Origin: Clytia hemisphaerica
Lineage: Eukaryota > Cnidaria > Hydrozoa > Leptothecata > Clytiidae
Length of the DNA: 64,000 bases
Direction: 5' to 3'
NCBI GenBank assembly: GCA_902728285.1
Contig: CACVBU010000490.1
Span: 953,501-1,017,500 of the forward strand
Each line of letters starts with the position of its first letter. The stretch's first letter is position 1. The notes beneath the pieces are model-generated. The model worked only from the letters and a program-made list of their open reading frames with translations, did no database searches and was not told the DNA's origin. Position numbers and translations under genes: made by a program. Shown here one piece after another: positions 43,594 through 57,200 of the stretch.

Positions 43594-46500
43594 TTATTTC
43601 TTATGTTTCTTTTGTTGTTTACTTTTGGCTGCTCCTCGTTTTGTCGCTTTTACCATACTGTTGAACTGACCTGTCAACTTGGCTCGTTTTCTAAAGGTAA
43701 GTGAAGAGAATATCTTGATCAATCACCAGGTCATTAACACGAATGCGTGTGTGGGAATGGTGCAAGTCTTGTAAAAAAGAACCTGAATAATTTTAAAACC
43801 CGGGGGGGGGGCAGCTGGGCAAAAGGACCGACGGGTATGTGCGGGTCCTAAGGGTACCTTTTCCAATATGTTTAAAATGCACTGTAAGGGTCGGAAAAAC
43901 TAGAGATGCACTGTAAGGGTAGAAATTTCAGAAAATTCTTGAAAAATCTAGATATTTTGACCAAAAATGCTAGAATTTTGACCATTTTTTGCACGAAAGG
44001 GATCGAAAATTTGGGGGAAAATGCACTCTAAGGGTATGATTTTCACTGATTTTTGCTGCACTGTAAGGGTGCAATTTTAAAAGCCAATTTTTGGCCCGCA
44101 CATACCGTCAGTCCGCAAACCCAGTGCCCACCCCGGGTTTTACAGTCAATGAAAATTTGACATTGCATTAATAATATTAATCAAACCTGAAATTATTGCT
44201 ATAGACCTTTTCATAAATTACGTCACGAACAACGCCCGCCTCGTGTTCAAGATATCGCTATGGTAATTGATTTCCAAAATAGTTCATAAGAAGTTTACTC
44301 TATTTAAAAGATTAACATTTGAAGGCTCAAGGAATTTAATCACCTAGGTAATGGTTTCAAAACGAGGCAGTCGTTGAACTCAAAATAATTTACGAAAAAG
44401 CCTATTCATACGTCTTCGAGAACTTACTCACCTTTTATTTAATTTTTGTCGATCAAGAGGTATGTAAGCGTAAGGGTCCGGTTTTCCTTTCAACTTCATG
44501 TCACCTCCGGCTTTCTGTGAAACAAAATCAAAAATGTTGATTAGCAAAATTCAAGGTAATAATATGATAACACTTTTTTTATAAGCAAACGAGTTGCTAG
44601 GGGTCCAGCACTGAGAATGGCCGAAAATTAAGCAACTTGGCCTTAGCAACTTAGCCCTGAAACTGAGTATGAACCGGGAAAGCAACCAAAAAATACCTAA
44701 GATTGAAAGATGCATCTTCGGTATTAAAATGTGTACCGATGGGATTTGAATACCAAATTTAAGGTATTTTGGATATTAAATGAGATAAAAAGCTAAAATT
44801 TTCAAAGTTACTAAGCATTATTGGCTCAAAATCCATAAGCAACTTTTTGGCTGAAATCCAGAAAATCCTTAACACCTCAAGCCCTGAGCCGAAAATTGGG
44901 GTTGCTTATAAATAAACATGTAGAGCACAATAAACATTTCAGGTCTCAATAAAGCTCTTAGGAAAATCTATTGTTCGATCTTTTAGGGCCATCACTAAGT
45001 ATGCAATACCTTAAGCCCTCATATTTAGCTAAAAATAATTTAAAATTGATATTTGGCTCGACATTTGGTGTATATAGCTTGGTAACAATATGTTACAATA
45101 TGAATCAGACTATCAAGTTGATAAAAATAAGGGTTGTTCTGGCATAGTTTATTTATTGTTAATGATGTTCCAATATCTAGGGACTTTATTGATAAATGAT
45201 TGATACATACTTTAGCTTTATATTCGCCACCGAATCTTCTTTTTGGTGCCGGTTGATCATCATCATCCATGTCTCGATCACGATGGATACCACGACCACC
45301 AGGTTGATATTCAAATTTCCCTCCTTCGCTCTCTGGCATGTCCTCCAACATTTTACGCTTACCAGCTTTCAGTTGTTTCGGAGTCTTGTCGAACCCTTGT
45401 AAGAAAAACAAAAGAAATGGAAAATTGAAAGTTTACTCACAGCAATCGAGCTTTACCAGAAAAAAAAGTACACCCTCTGTTGAGGAGGTCCAACCCTTTG
45501 TGGCTGTAACCTCCTGGAAATTCAGGCAATTTTAGGTTTAAACCCCTCTTGAATTCTGTCACATATCAAAATTTGAACCTCTAGGACCTTATCAAAAGTG
45601 GGTATACGGTTTTTTTTTTCTGGAAAGGCCCATTTGAGTCAAGAAGGCAGGACAACTTAGGATTTACTTAGGATATAAGACAACTGGTTAGTAATGAATT
45701 AATATTTGAATGGTAATATACTGACCTGCTAACATGTCTTGTTGACCGATATCGAGTGGTTTTTCAGTAATATCATCTTCATTGTTGGTCTGATCATTTG
45801 TTTTGTTATCAATCATGAATTTACCGTCGGATGACATTTCAAAACCTGCGGACGCACCTCCACGTTTCCTTGCGTGAAGCTTTGGACGAGTTCCTGGTGA
45901 TATTTAAAATATGAAGATTAGATACTTTTGTTTTTTCTAAATTGATAAAGACGATTATAAATCAAATTACTCTGTAACGGAGTGTATCTTAAGTTTATTG
46001 CTCGTGCTACCAAGGGTCTCTTCGCCGCGAAGTCTTCGGCAATGAATTTTGAAATCTCAGTAGATATAGAGTCTTTTTACAGACAATTCCAAAAACCGTT
46101 TAAAATTCTGGTGAACCTTCCAGGACAAGATGAGACGTTTTTCTAAACATTTTCAAAGTTAAGCTGAGTATTTTTTCTCGATGATTAACGCCTAGGAACA
46201 CCACCAATGAGAAAGGATTACGTACCGACGATATTTTGTGCGATTTTGGGGTCCATAAGATCAACAGTCTCGTCTCCCTCCATAATCCATGTTTTGGTTC
46301 CTGAAGAAGATTTCTATAGAGAAAAGAAGGGGCGAAGGTTTAAACAAAATGACATCAGTCTGGCTAGTTATCAGTTGGTTCCGTTAGCCATTAAGAAATG
46401 AAGGGACATTTGCAGGGCGAAGGTTTGAACAATGATATCTAGTCTGGTTAATAAAAATATGTCGGTTCCCTAATAAGGTTCATGAAAAAGCTATTCATTT

Positions 46501-49500
46501 CATTCATAAGAAGAAAGATAGCCAGCCTAAAAGCTAAACAATACTCAGTTAAAAGGAGGAAAACTAAAGAAAAATAAGTACAAATACAGGACCAACCTTA
46601 TCTTTCTTATCTCCGCCACGTTGTTTATTGGGTCGTTTATGAACAGACTCCTCTTCTTCATCTGCTGACTCAGCAAGAATATCTTCCCACGTGTTCTCTT
46701 TTTGCTCGATTACATCATCTCCTTCGTCCTGTCGAAAGAAAAACCAAGTCATGGACACACTCCAGTTATGGTAATTCTAGATTGGGACACGACGATGCAA
46801 ATGATATTGCCGATTTCTTTTTTTTTCGAACATATTTGTGTACCAAAAACCAAAATCCTACCCTGGGTACTAGAGGCTAATCGTTCATCTTCACTGGTCG
46901 ATATTTATTGGAGCTGTGAACCTCACGGTACCAAAATCCTGCAAATCTAAGTGCAAGGGCGCTTTAAGCTTTAACCCCATTGTAAGGAGTATGTTCTTAC
47001 CGCATTTTTTCGGTCATCTTTCTTCCTTTTATTCCGTTCCATCTGTTTGTGAATTTGAACGATGAACTTTCGATGTTCTTCCGGTACCAAGGGTCGAATT
47101 GTCGCATATCTGAATGAAAGGTTAAATCAAAACACTTGAAGCTCAGCCCGAAAACCTTAGAGCATAATGCAAGGGGAAGTGTGGATACTTAAGAAGTGTT
47201 CTTTTCGTTTTATCAAGAAACAAGAAAAAAAGTTACCATAATAACTTGTGTTCCAGAAAATAATCCGAATCGGGAAAAACTCCTTTTCACAACTGACGCA
47301 TCCCCGCCCCCCCTGATGAGCTGATTTTAAAGTTCAGAGGGCTGACCAATCATTTAAGGGTGGAGTCGTTTCTTTAAGAAAAGAGGAAACCTGTATCGTA
47401 ATAAAAAAAGACATGTTCATTGTTTAAATGTGACATTACCAGGACATTGCAGCTCTAGAATATCCAATGTCATTTAGCATTAAAAGGCTTCTTCGGAAAC
47501 TTACCCGCATTTTTTATCCAATCTTTCTAAAATGATTCGAATTTGTTGACGGTGTGCACTTTTACTAGTTGCACTCCAAGCAAACAAATTATTAATCTAA
47601 AAAAAAACGAGTAATCCAAAATGAGGTTTTCATAACAGGATTTGTCTGTCGAGGATTTCATTTCTCGAATTGATTTAAATGGTAAGATAAACATTCTAAA
47701 AGGGGAAATTTTATATAAAAACAAAGCCCAATGTAAGAATCTAGGCCGAAAGAAGACAAGATATTCTATAAAAACACGCGTTTTCAAGGTCCCGTAGTTA
47801 GCCCATATTGTATAAAAAGCTTTTCACAAGGTTTACCATTGTTTCCAGATGACCAGTCAATTCGCTTGCGTCCAAAATCTTCACCAGTGCCTGAATACAC
47901 GAGAAAGAAATTTATTACGAACAGCAAAAAAAGGTATCTAAATTTCACACACACTCCTAATTTGTTAATGGGTTATTTTTATGATTAAACTTTTTAAAGA
48001 ATTAACTGTTGTTTTTAGCGTGTTTTTGATGCATAATCTTTTTAGTTTCCTTACCTAATAAGGACAGAAAAGGATCAGAAAAACAAATCAACAGTTTCTT
48101 CGCATAAGAATCCAATTCTCTGTTTGATCTTAAAATGTTCAAAGGTTTTAGTCAATTCCAGCCTCATAAAACTGTTCGTGCACTCATGAAAATTGGAATA
48201 AATATTACATCGGCATTTCCAGAAAGATAGACAGATACTACACCTCCAGGTTACAGGAATGGGTCCTACTCCTTTGGAGGCAGCAGTTCCTCTCTAACAA
48301 GTAGGAATTCATAACCCTACTCCAGACGTTGCTGGTCCAGTGCACGCGACACACAGGTATCATGGCGTTTGATTGCCCCGGGCGAAGGTACACTCAATTG
48401 CCAAGTGAGCCGAAGTACGGTAGGAATCGAACTCGGGTCGTCTAACGAGAACCGAGAGCAATGACCACCATACCACTTCGACATAATAATAATACTACTT
48501 ACTCTAACAAAGATCAAACTAGCTTTGACAACATCGCTTGATTTGTGTTTCAATAGCAAAATGGCTGCTTCCAATAACGAACCTATCAACTTTTCGGCAA
48601 GACAATCTAAATAGTTTGAAAAAATAGTTTGAAAAAAATACAGTTGATACTCTCTAACTTGATCTTCAAGGGGGAATTGGATTTTCATCGAATAAGGGAG
48701 CGTCGTTTAGGAGAGTTTCTTGCTGACGGGGACTTTAAATTTCATTGAATAAGGGAGTCTATCTAATAATAGAACGTCGAATTAGAGAGCGTCAACTGTA
48801 GTTTAAAAAGGGGAATGTAATAAAGCGTCGACTTTTTGTTGGTCAATTCTAACAGTTGGAGTTGCAACCCTTTTTTTATTTCCGCCAAGAAGGTTGAATA
48901 AAAAGTGACTATGTTTGCAATATCAAATTAATCCGCAATGGGCAAAGACTCTCTAAAAAGAGAGTAACGCCTCAATACCAACATCACCTTTATTATATTC
49001 GCTATGTAAACAAACTATTCTTAAATTAATCGGTAAATGAAACAGAACAATGGCCAAAGACTCTCTGTACTTTGGCCTTTACTAATACTCTACTTACAGC
49101 GGTATTCGAAGACCATTTTAGTGAAAGCCAGAAGTGTTCCACTTATCATATGTGGAGAACCTGCTAGCCCTGCCATCACCAAGGTGAAATATTCTTCAAT
49201 ACATTCTGAGACAGAAAGAAAAGAGTAATGTTGGCAGTGTAATTCTGATCAGAAAGTCAGCAATTGCGATTTAAAATTAACATTAACAATGTCATCATTT
49301 TGCGTGATATTCCAAAAAGAAAATATTCTGGGAAATTACCGCAGTGCGTAGAAGGCCCCCACCTATAAGTATAAGAAATAGTTTTAAATTTCATTGAAAG
49401 TTGAAACAAAGCCAGTTCTTTCAGGGTTATGATTTATAATTACCTTCCTTCGGTTTGTCATTTAGAAACACAAGAGCAGTTCCGATATCCACTATCAATT

Positions 49501-51239
49501 CAAAAGCTGCAGTCTTCGCTTTTACACCGATCTCTTTGGTGCATAAGATGACCTGTTAAAAAGAAATAATCGTCATTAATTCTGATCAATACAGAAGAAA
49601 ATAATGTTACTGAGTATAAAGAAATAACTACATTCATTTAAATTTTAACATCTAGCAATGAAGATGGTTTCAACCGGAAAGTTTCCTGATGATAAAATAA
49701 AACTTTTGTTGTTTCTTTATTTGTATTACTTTCTGGAATGGCTGTTTGAACCAAAACAATGTAACTCTTCGATTAAATCAAAAATACAATGTTAATCTCA
49801 TAACGCAAAAAATATAAGTCAAACATACCTCTGGAATGATGGCTTGTAGAAAGTCTTTTTGGTCTCTTGACAGTCTTTTCACGAGACAAGATAGACAACG
49901 AAGTCGTGGCTAAAAAAATGTAGGCAAAGTAATATTGATTATATGGTAAGTTTTTTTTAATTCCAACTTGATTTTACCATGACCCTGCATCATGACCTAT
50001 CATGAAAAATTACTTTATTGATGATGTTTTTCGTTCATATTTCCTGGTGGAAAATGTTTGAGTATTAAATTTCTAACTTGTGTTGATAATACAGCAATCA
50101 ACACGTTTTTTTTAATAAGAACATCCAAAATTTTTGAAGCCTTGGGGTGTTCTTAACTTTTTGAGTTTTAAGCCTAAAAATGTTCTCAACATGTTCTTAT
50201 TTTCGCCATTTTTTTCGGACAATTTTGTCCATTTTACTTTGAAATCGGGTGTTTTAAGGTTCGCGAAGCCTTAAAATGTTCTTAACTTGTTCTTAACATT
50301 TTGGCCATCGAAGCCTTATGTTCTTATAATAGTTTGTTTTTATAAAAAAACGTGCAGTTCGAAATATGATTTCTTAGTTAACGTTTCAACACATCGAAAT
50401 AGGGAAGAAAGAAGCTTACAGCTTTTGACGATGGTTTAGCAGAAGACAACGAGTCAGCTAATAAGGCTTTGATTTCATCAAATCGAACACTGATTTGTTT
50501 CTTGCAGCTTTCAGAATTTGCTTCCAACATTTCCTCTAACATTCTGTAAGATTTCTTTTGCATACTCCTGTCTTTACTCTGAAATAATCAAAAAGGAATA
50601 TTAAAATGTAAAGTATTAAAATTCAGAACTTGACGATGGTGTGCTTAACAATTTGTCTATTAGCTGATAGTCATTCAGTCATAATAATACAATTTTAAAA
50701 TTTATCCTGAAACAGTAACAAACACACTTGAAGTAAAAAGTAGACTTCTCTTCCTCCTTTATCTTAATTCTAAAATATTATTAAGCAAACGCGAGCTAAA
50801 GATCTTGGAAATTAGTTTTTTACTTACATCAATGTGTGTCAGCATGAGTTTAAAGAGTTTGTTTAAATGATCGTCATCACAATATTTCACCATACTGACA
50901 ATCAAATCCATCAATTGATGTCTACAAAAAAATTCAATCAGTCAAGCTACTTGCTGAATGGACCTACCTGGAGGCTAATGTTATAAGAAAAAAGGAAAAT
51001 GGAAACAATAGTAAGAAAATGCAAAAATCAGAAAAAATACCGTCACCAGAAATACTCATTTTCCTTGAAAAATGACAGAAGGGAAATATAAATATCCAAA
51101 TACAAATATCTGATTTTTACGACAGTTTCAGTATCAAAAATACAGAGCCTGTCCCTCTGTCTTGATGCAAAAAATCGGAAAATTTAATGAAGGAATTTCA
51201 CAGTCTAAAAAAACAACGAACGAACGAACGAACGAACGA

Positions 51240-51270
<31 letters not shown>

Positions 51271-54200
51271 AGCGAACGAACGAACGAACGAACGAACGAA
51301 CGAACGAACGAAGCGAAATCAAATTAAAAGTCATCTTTCTAAAAAACGAAGAGCGCATAACTCCGAGTTGCGTGCTTGCACTTGACTTGACCTTATTGTT
51401 TTAAAACTTACTTTTTCAAGCTAGACTTTTCGGAATCCAATTTCTCCAGTGATTTATCGAGAAACATCAGGACCAGCTAAAAAACGTCACACGAGAATGA
51501 AAATCTACAACATTTTCTTAAAACAAAATATACATGAAAAGGAAACAGGAATCAACAAAATTATAAGTTGATTTACCTCTGTAATTCGACCTCGTTTGTT
51601 GATTGTAGTTAACTTTGGTTAACTGACTGTAATTCTCAATAAGTTAAAAAACTTATTTTGAGACATGCGCTTTGAAACACCCATTACAGATGAATAGAGC
51701 TTAATACAGAACAGTGCATGATGAATACACCTTTAGCTCTATGGAAAAGGAATCAAGGACATTCATTCCAGACTGTCATTTTCAGATGTTAGAGCAAGGT
51801 TTTTTTTCATTAGACGGGAAATGGACTTACCTAATTATTCTAGTTTCTTAATATTTCATTAAAATCTGCTAAAATCATGAGACAAAACTGCCTCTTTTTA
51901 AACTTCACATACTGAAATTCGTCTGGGATGGATGAACTTTGATTATTACAAGTTGGTGAGGGGTTGATACTACTTTCTCAACAAAATAAACCAATATGAA
52001 AATAAAGATCGTCGTCAAAAAAATACTAGAAAACAAGACGTACTTTTTCATCAGCGACAATAAGGAAGGATCTGATACCCTCCAAAACATGCAGGGAGAT
52101 CCCTTTGCAATCTTCATCATCTGATGTATACAAATTGAACAAGATCGGGAGGTAATTCTTGGCAAATTGTCCGATAAATTTTGTACTTTCTAAAGGTAAA
52201 AAAATAATATTTCTATCATTGTTGAGATGGACCGTACTGTCTTATGCTTCTAACATTAAATTTGCCAGAAAAGCTGAGGTTTAAGGCCTAGAGTCTTGCC
52301 CTCATCAAATGGAATTTAAAAGAAAGTCTTCGCATAAAAACATACAATCTGACAAAGTAAAATTAATAAAATGATCATCTGTACCTTCCTCTGCTGTGCT
52401 GATAAGGTTTCTCAAAGCCTGGATGACAAGTTGTCGTAAGTTTTTCTGGTCTGTAAGTGCTGAACCCATAACCTTAGCAATGTTCTTGAAAGCAGTCGAA
52501 ACATCTGTTGGCTTGTGACAAAATCCGCTCAAGAGGGACCAAACCTAGAATTAATAAAAATGATAGAATCAAAGATCATGAAATCTCTATTTTGAGGCTA
52601 AGTATAATCACGACAAAAGGACGAATTTCCTTTAGCTTTCGTTCAAGCTACGGAAAACTTTTCTACAGGCTATTTGGAAAGAAAGGCAGACTTTTACCCC
52701 GCAAACTTTGCTTCTAGAACGATTTCTCGCTTAATTAATTCGCCCGTCGTCATGATTTACCTATTGATCCTCATCATCGCTAATAATAATAATTCTAGTC
52801 GAGTAAAAATAAGTCGAGAGTTTACTACAAAGATTCTTACCTGGGAGAGTAATGTTTCGTAAACCTTCGCCTCAAGATCTTCCTTGTTTTTTCTACACTC
52901 TTCACCTTAAGAAAAAAAACAGTTAGAAGATTATTACATACAAAGATCAAATAGATATTTTATGTTACAAATAACAGTGTTTTACAAGAGTCTAGCTTCT
53001 CTATGAGAGAAACTTTTAGCCGTGAAGAATCTTAACTTTTGTGAAAAATTCTGAAAATTTGATTTGCAATAGTTCTTTCTTTTCTTTTCCTGAAAATTTA
53101 ACCTCAACCACGAACATTTCCTCAAACGGTGTAAAAGTAATTTTGATACTTTTGTCAGGTTTATGTTAGCCTTATGTTTTCAAATAGTTAGTGAAAATCT
53201 GAAAACAAAACAAATCAATGTTAACAAATCGCGAAAATTTCTTCTCCTGATAATTTTCAAAAAGTTCTGTTCGTGAAAGTAAATACTTGCGAAATGCAAA
53301 AATTTGGAAATTTTGTGAAAGTTTCTTCTTGCGAAAGCTTTCCACCCCTACGTATAACTGCAATATACCTCTTCTTTTTAGGTGTACAGCTACAGGCAGA
53401 AATTCATCAATGAAATATTGCAATTCAGTTTGTTTGATACTATCCTTCATGATGGGTAGCAGCCAAGCTCTTGGAAATTGGCAATCAGAGCTATAAAAAC
53501 AATATTATATCAATATCTTAGATTATTTACAGCAAACCTGATAGCATTTATGTACCATATCAAGAAATATATGGACACTCTTTTTGCCTCATAACAGATA
53601 TAATTTAGTAAGAACACAGTTAATAGAAAAAATTTATAACAATTGAATTTTTCTTTACCTGTCTTTTATCAACTCCAAGGGCGTATCATTTAAAATCAAT
53701 TTAGGGCCCATGGATGTAAAAGCTGCCCCAATTGTTTTCTTTAAATTATTGAAGAAAGGAGCTGCAGGTCCAGAATACATTTGAATGACATTTGCAACAC
53801 TGTATACCATTTGGTTAGGAAATAATCTTCCATAAGTTGCATAAAGATATTGCAGAGATTGCAGAACAATGTTCCAAACAGGTTGGAATTTATATGTTAA
53901 TCCAGATTCCATAATTTTTAAGATTTTCAAAAATGAAGAACTATTTGAAGTCACATCTTCTTCCAGAATGTCAATATAACTTTCCATACACTTTTCACTA
54001 GCCTCCTGAAAAGAAAATCATAATCATTTTGCTTAAAGAATTGACCTTTAGTGACCACCTAATGACCCCCAAAAAAAGTAATTATAGACTAAAACTGTGC
54101 TATTTTGAGCAAAATACTGGAAGGGACTCCTTCTTTTGACAACTGAAAATATTTTCAAAAATTAATAAACGGGAAGAAAAAAACAAAAAATTATCAAGGA

Positions 54201-57200
54201 GGGAAGGCATTTATTGGACAGCTTAGAGTACTCAAGAGTACAAGTCAAATTTTAAAAAGTATACCTTCATATAATTTGCAGCAGCTTTGACTACATCCAT
54301 GTGATCTGATTGAAAAAAGTTCAATGCTGTTCCAAAGAATTTTGTCAAATGCTTTAAACATAACTTGTTGTCCAATCTAAATAAATGCAAAGATAAGAAG
54401 AGTCAATATTTTGAATGGATTGATAGAATAGGTAGGTCGGTTGGCGGACAAGGTTAGTTAGCAGACGCCAACTAGTCAATAGAACCACTGTCTTTTAAAT
54501 ACAGAGTATCCGAAAAAAAGTCCTTTGTCAGACCAGGTAGAAATAAAGTGTTTGAGTATGACAAAATCTAAATAGTACTCTTTTTAATTACTTGATATAA
54601 GACGATCTTTAAAGAAAGAAGTTTTTTCAGATCATTCCCTTGTTGCGTCAAGGTGATATGTCAAATGCTATTTAGGCACTTTGGTGCATTTCTACACACC
54701 TGTTCCTTTAAAGGATCATAAACTGTCCAAACCAGCATAACAGTTACTTACAAAGAAAGATTTGAGTGAGCCTCCAACTGGACAGCAAGCCATGCTTCTG
54801 CTACATGGACATCATTGAAACTTGGTTGAAAGTCATATAATGCCTAATGTAAAATGTGGCATCAAAGGGGTAGTAAGATATTATTTTTTCAGATATATTT
54901 TTACCTGAAAATGTCTGAATTAAAAGTTATCTATCAGCAAACAATAAACTTTTTTTGTGGGAACAATCCCAGAACCCTCTTCTGTTACATTTGACGTTCA
55001 CTTTGGCAATATTCTTTAACTTAAACACTTTCAAATTAAGGTAAAGCAAGACTTCTTAGCGGAATTCATTAGCTGCTCTTTAATGAAACTGAAAATGGGA
55101 TAAAGCTGGTTATCCCTTTAAACACATCTGTCTCAAAAAAATAAAATACAGGCTATGAATAAGGATTGAAAGCTGATTTACTACAAATAAATAGGAATAG
55201 GTACCCAAATAATAGTTATCCCTACCAAAATGAGTTTGCAATTGAGGTCAGCTGATAAGTTTTCTTCTGGAGGATTGGATTTGAACATGGAGTGAAGGGT
55301 TTGCATTGAATTAGTTTTCATAATCTGAAATTAGGATAGATGTCTATAACACAGTGAAGCATTTTATAATTAGGTAACATGATAGTGATTCCAAGCTTGT
55401 TGTATTGTTGTTATATAATCAGTAATATAATTCACTTACTGAGATTCCCTTGAGAATGGACAGAGTCTCAAACATCTCAGGGAAAAATCAAATTATAATA
55501 GCTGCCTTCTTTTTCACTGTTAAACATATAATTCACTTACTGGATTGTTTGTAGACAGAAGTTGTAAGATGGCTTCACAAAGTTCCTTTAGTTGCTAAGA
55601 AGAAGGATGAAAATTCATTGTTTACCTACATATCTTGAAAAAAATCGAAGAGAAACAATAATTTCATGTAATTCAAAAGGAAAATTCTTTACTTCAAGAC
55701 TAATTACCTTTTCTCCAAAATAATGTAAGCAATTTTTGAGAAAGTTTAAACTGTGGTGACACATAGTGGCAGTATCTAAAACACAAAAGTAAATTTAAAC
55801 TGACTTTTATATGAGACTTTCATGAATCTCATATATAACATAGGTTCGACCCCTTATGTTGGGGGGGGGGTTCTTCAAATTCTCAGACAACCCTATAAAG
55901 GGAGGTGTTTAAAAGTTTCAATTATTAGGGTTTGTGTTTTTGATTCTTTAGCATGCTATGTTTTGATACCATTCCTGTCAGGACCTCTGTTAAGGGGGGT
56001 CTCTGAGAAATTTTAATATAGGGGGATTGATTATACAGGGGAGTTTGAAGAAACCAGGAATGTAAACTAAACTATGTATCAAGTGTTATTTGTTATATGA
56101 TATACAAGAACAGCTGAGAAATTTCAAACACAAACCTGAAGAGTTTTGTTGAAATATTTGGATTAAGTGTTTTGCTGTAAGACTACCAGATGGATGATTC
56201 TTATGATTCAATAGTCCCAGCTTTAAAATAGACTGTATTGAGTTGTGAGCAACTTTTCGAACCTAAAATAATAAAATATTTCTCTCATTTGTCATTCATC
56301 AGATTATTTATTTATTTTATTGGCTAGAAATATGATTTTGATTAGTATTGGAGCCCTGTCTAGATAGATGTATGAAAAACAAAACATACTAAAGAAAGGA
56401 AAAGCTATTATATCTTACTTATAAGACAACTCAGAAACAGGACCTCTGGTAGGTCCAACAAACCTTTGGTTTTGAGTGAATGATGAACATAAGCATCATC
56501 TGAAAGCTTCTCTGTGTTGAATGTTCAGTCCAAATGGCAGGATCTTGTGCATTCAATGTTGTAGCTAGGCAATCAAGCAGCTAAAAAAAACATGACAGTT
56601 CAGGGATGAAAAAATGGAAAAACTTAAAAGAGTGAAAAAAAAAAACATTTTGCGGTCGCCCGGGTGAGTTTATTATTTCGTACCCGCATTTCGGGAAACA
56701 AGACTACTTTTTTTTTGCCTAAAAGGGCTTGAATGCTGCTAATCTAATTTTTCAAATGTTGTTAATTTTTTATTTTGATCTGATTTATCTGACTTATCCA
56801 TCATTTTTTATTTTCAGACTAGATGATGGTAAAAAATATTGCATTAAAAATGAATGGTATCTTTTTTGTAGTATGAAAATCTAAAAGCTAAGCTTAAAGG
56901 ATGTTGAAGCATTCAGTATGCAAAATATTTGTTTACTTACTCCCATCAATAAAGATGCTCTTCCATTTTCATGATGTGCTTCCATGATCACAGTGAAACA
57001 TTTTAGACTTTCAGCACACTTTGTTCGCAAAACAGTTGTTGGAACTCTAAAGAATATTCACGCATAAAATAAAAAAATTATGGTATTGTCATCATTTTTG
57101 GTAAATTCCAACTGAGCTTCAGACTTCATTTTGCAACCCTACCCCTTTTCAGGGCTGCAAATAAGCGTCGGTCATCGGTCAATGTCCGACTGAAAAAGCT

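Noticed and set aside
51134..51404. Two opposed frames rich in repeated residues
   Set aside because: They are translations of the (CGAA)n microsatellite inside an RRP12 intron.
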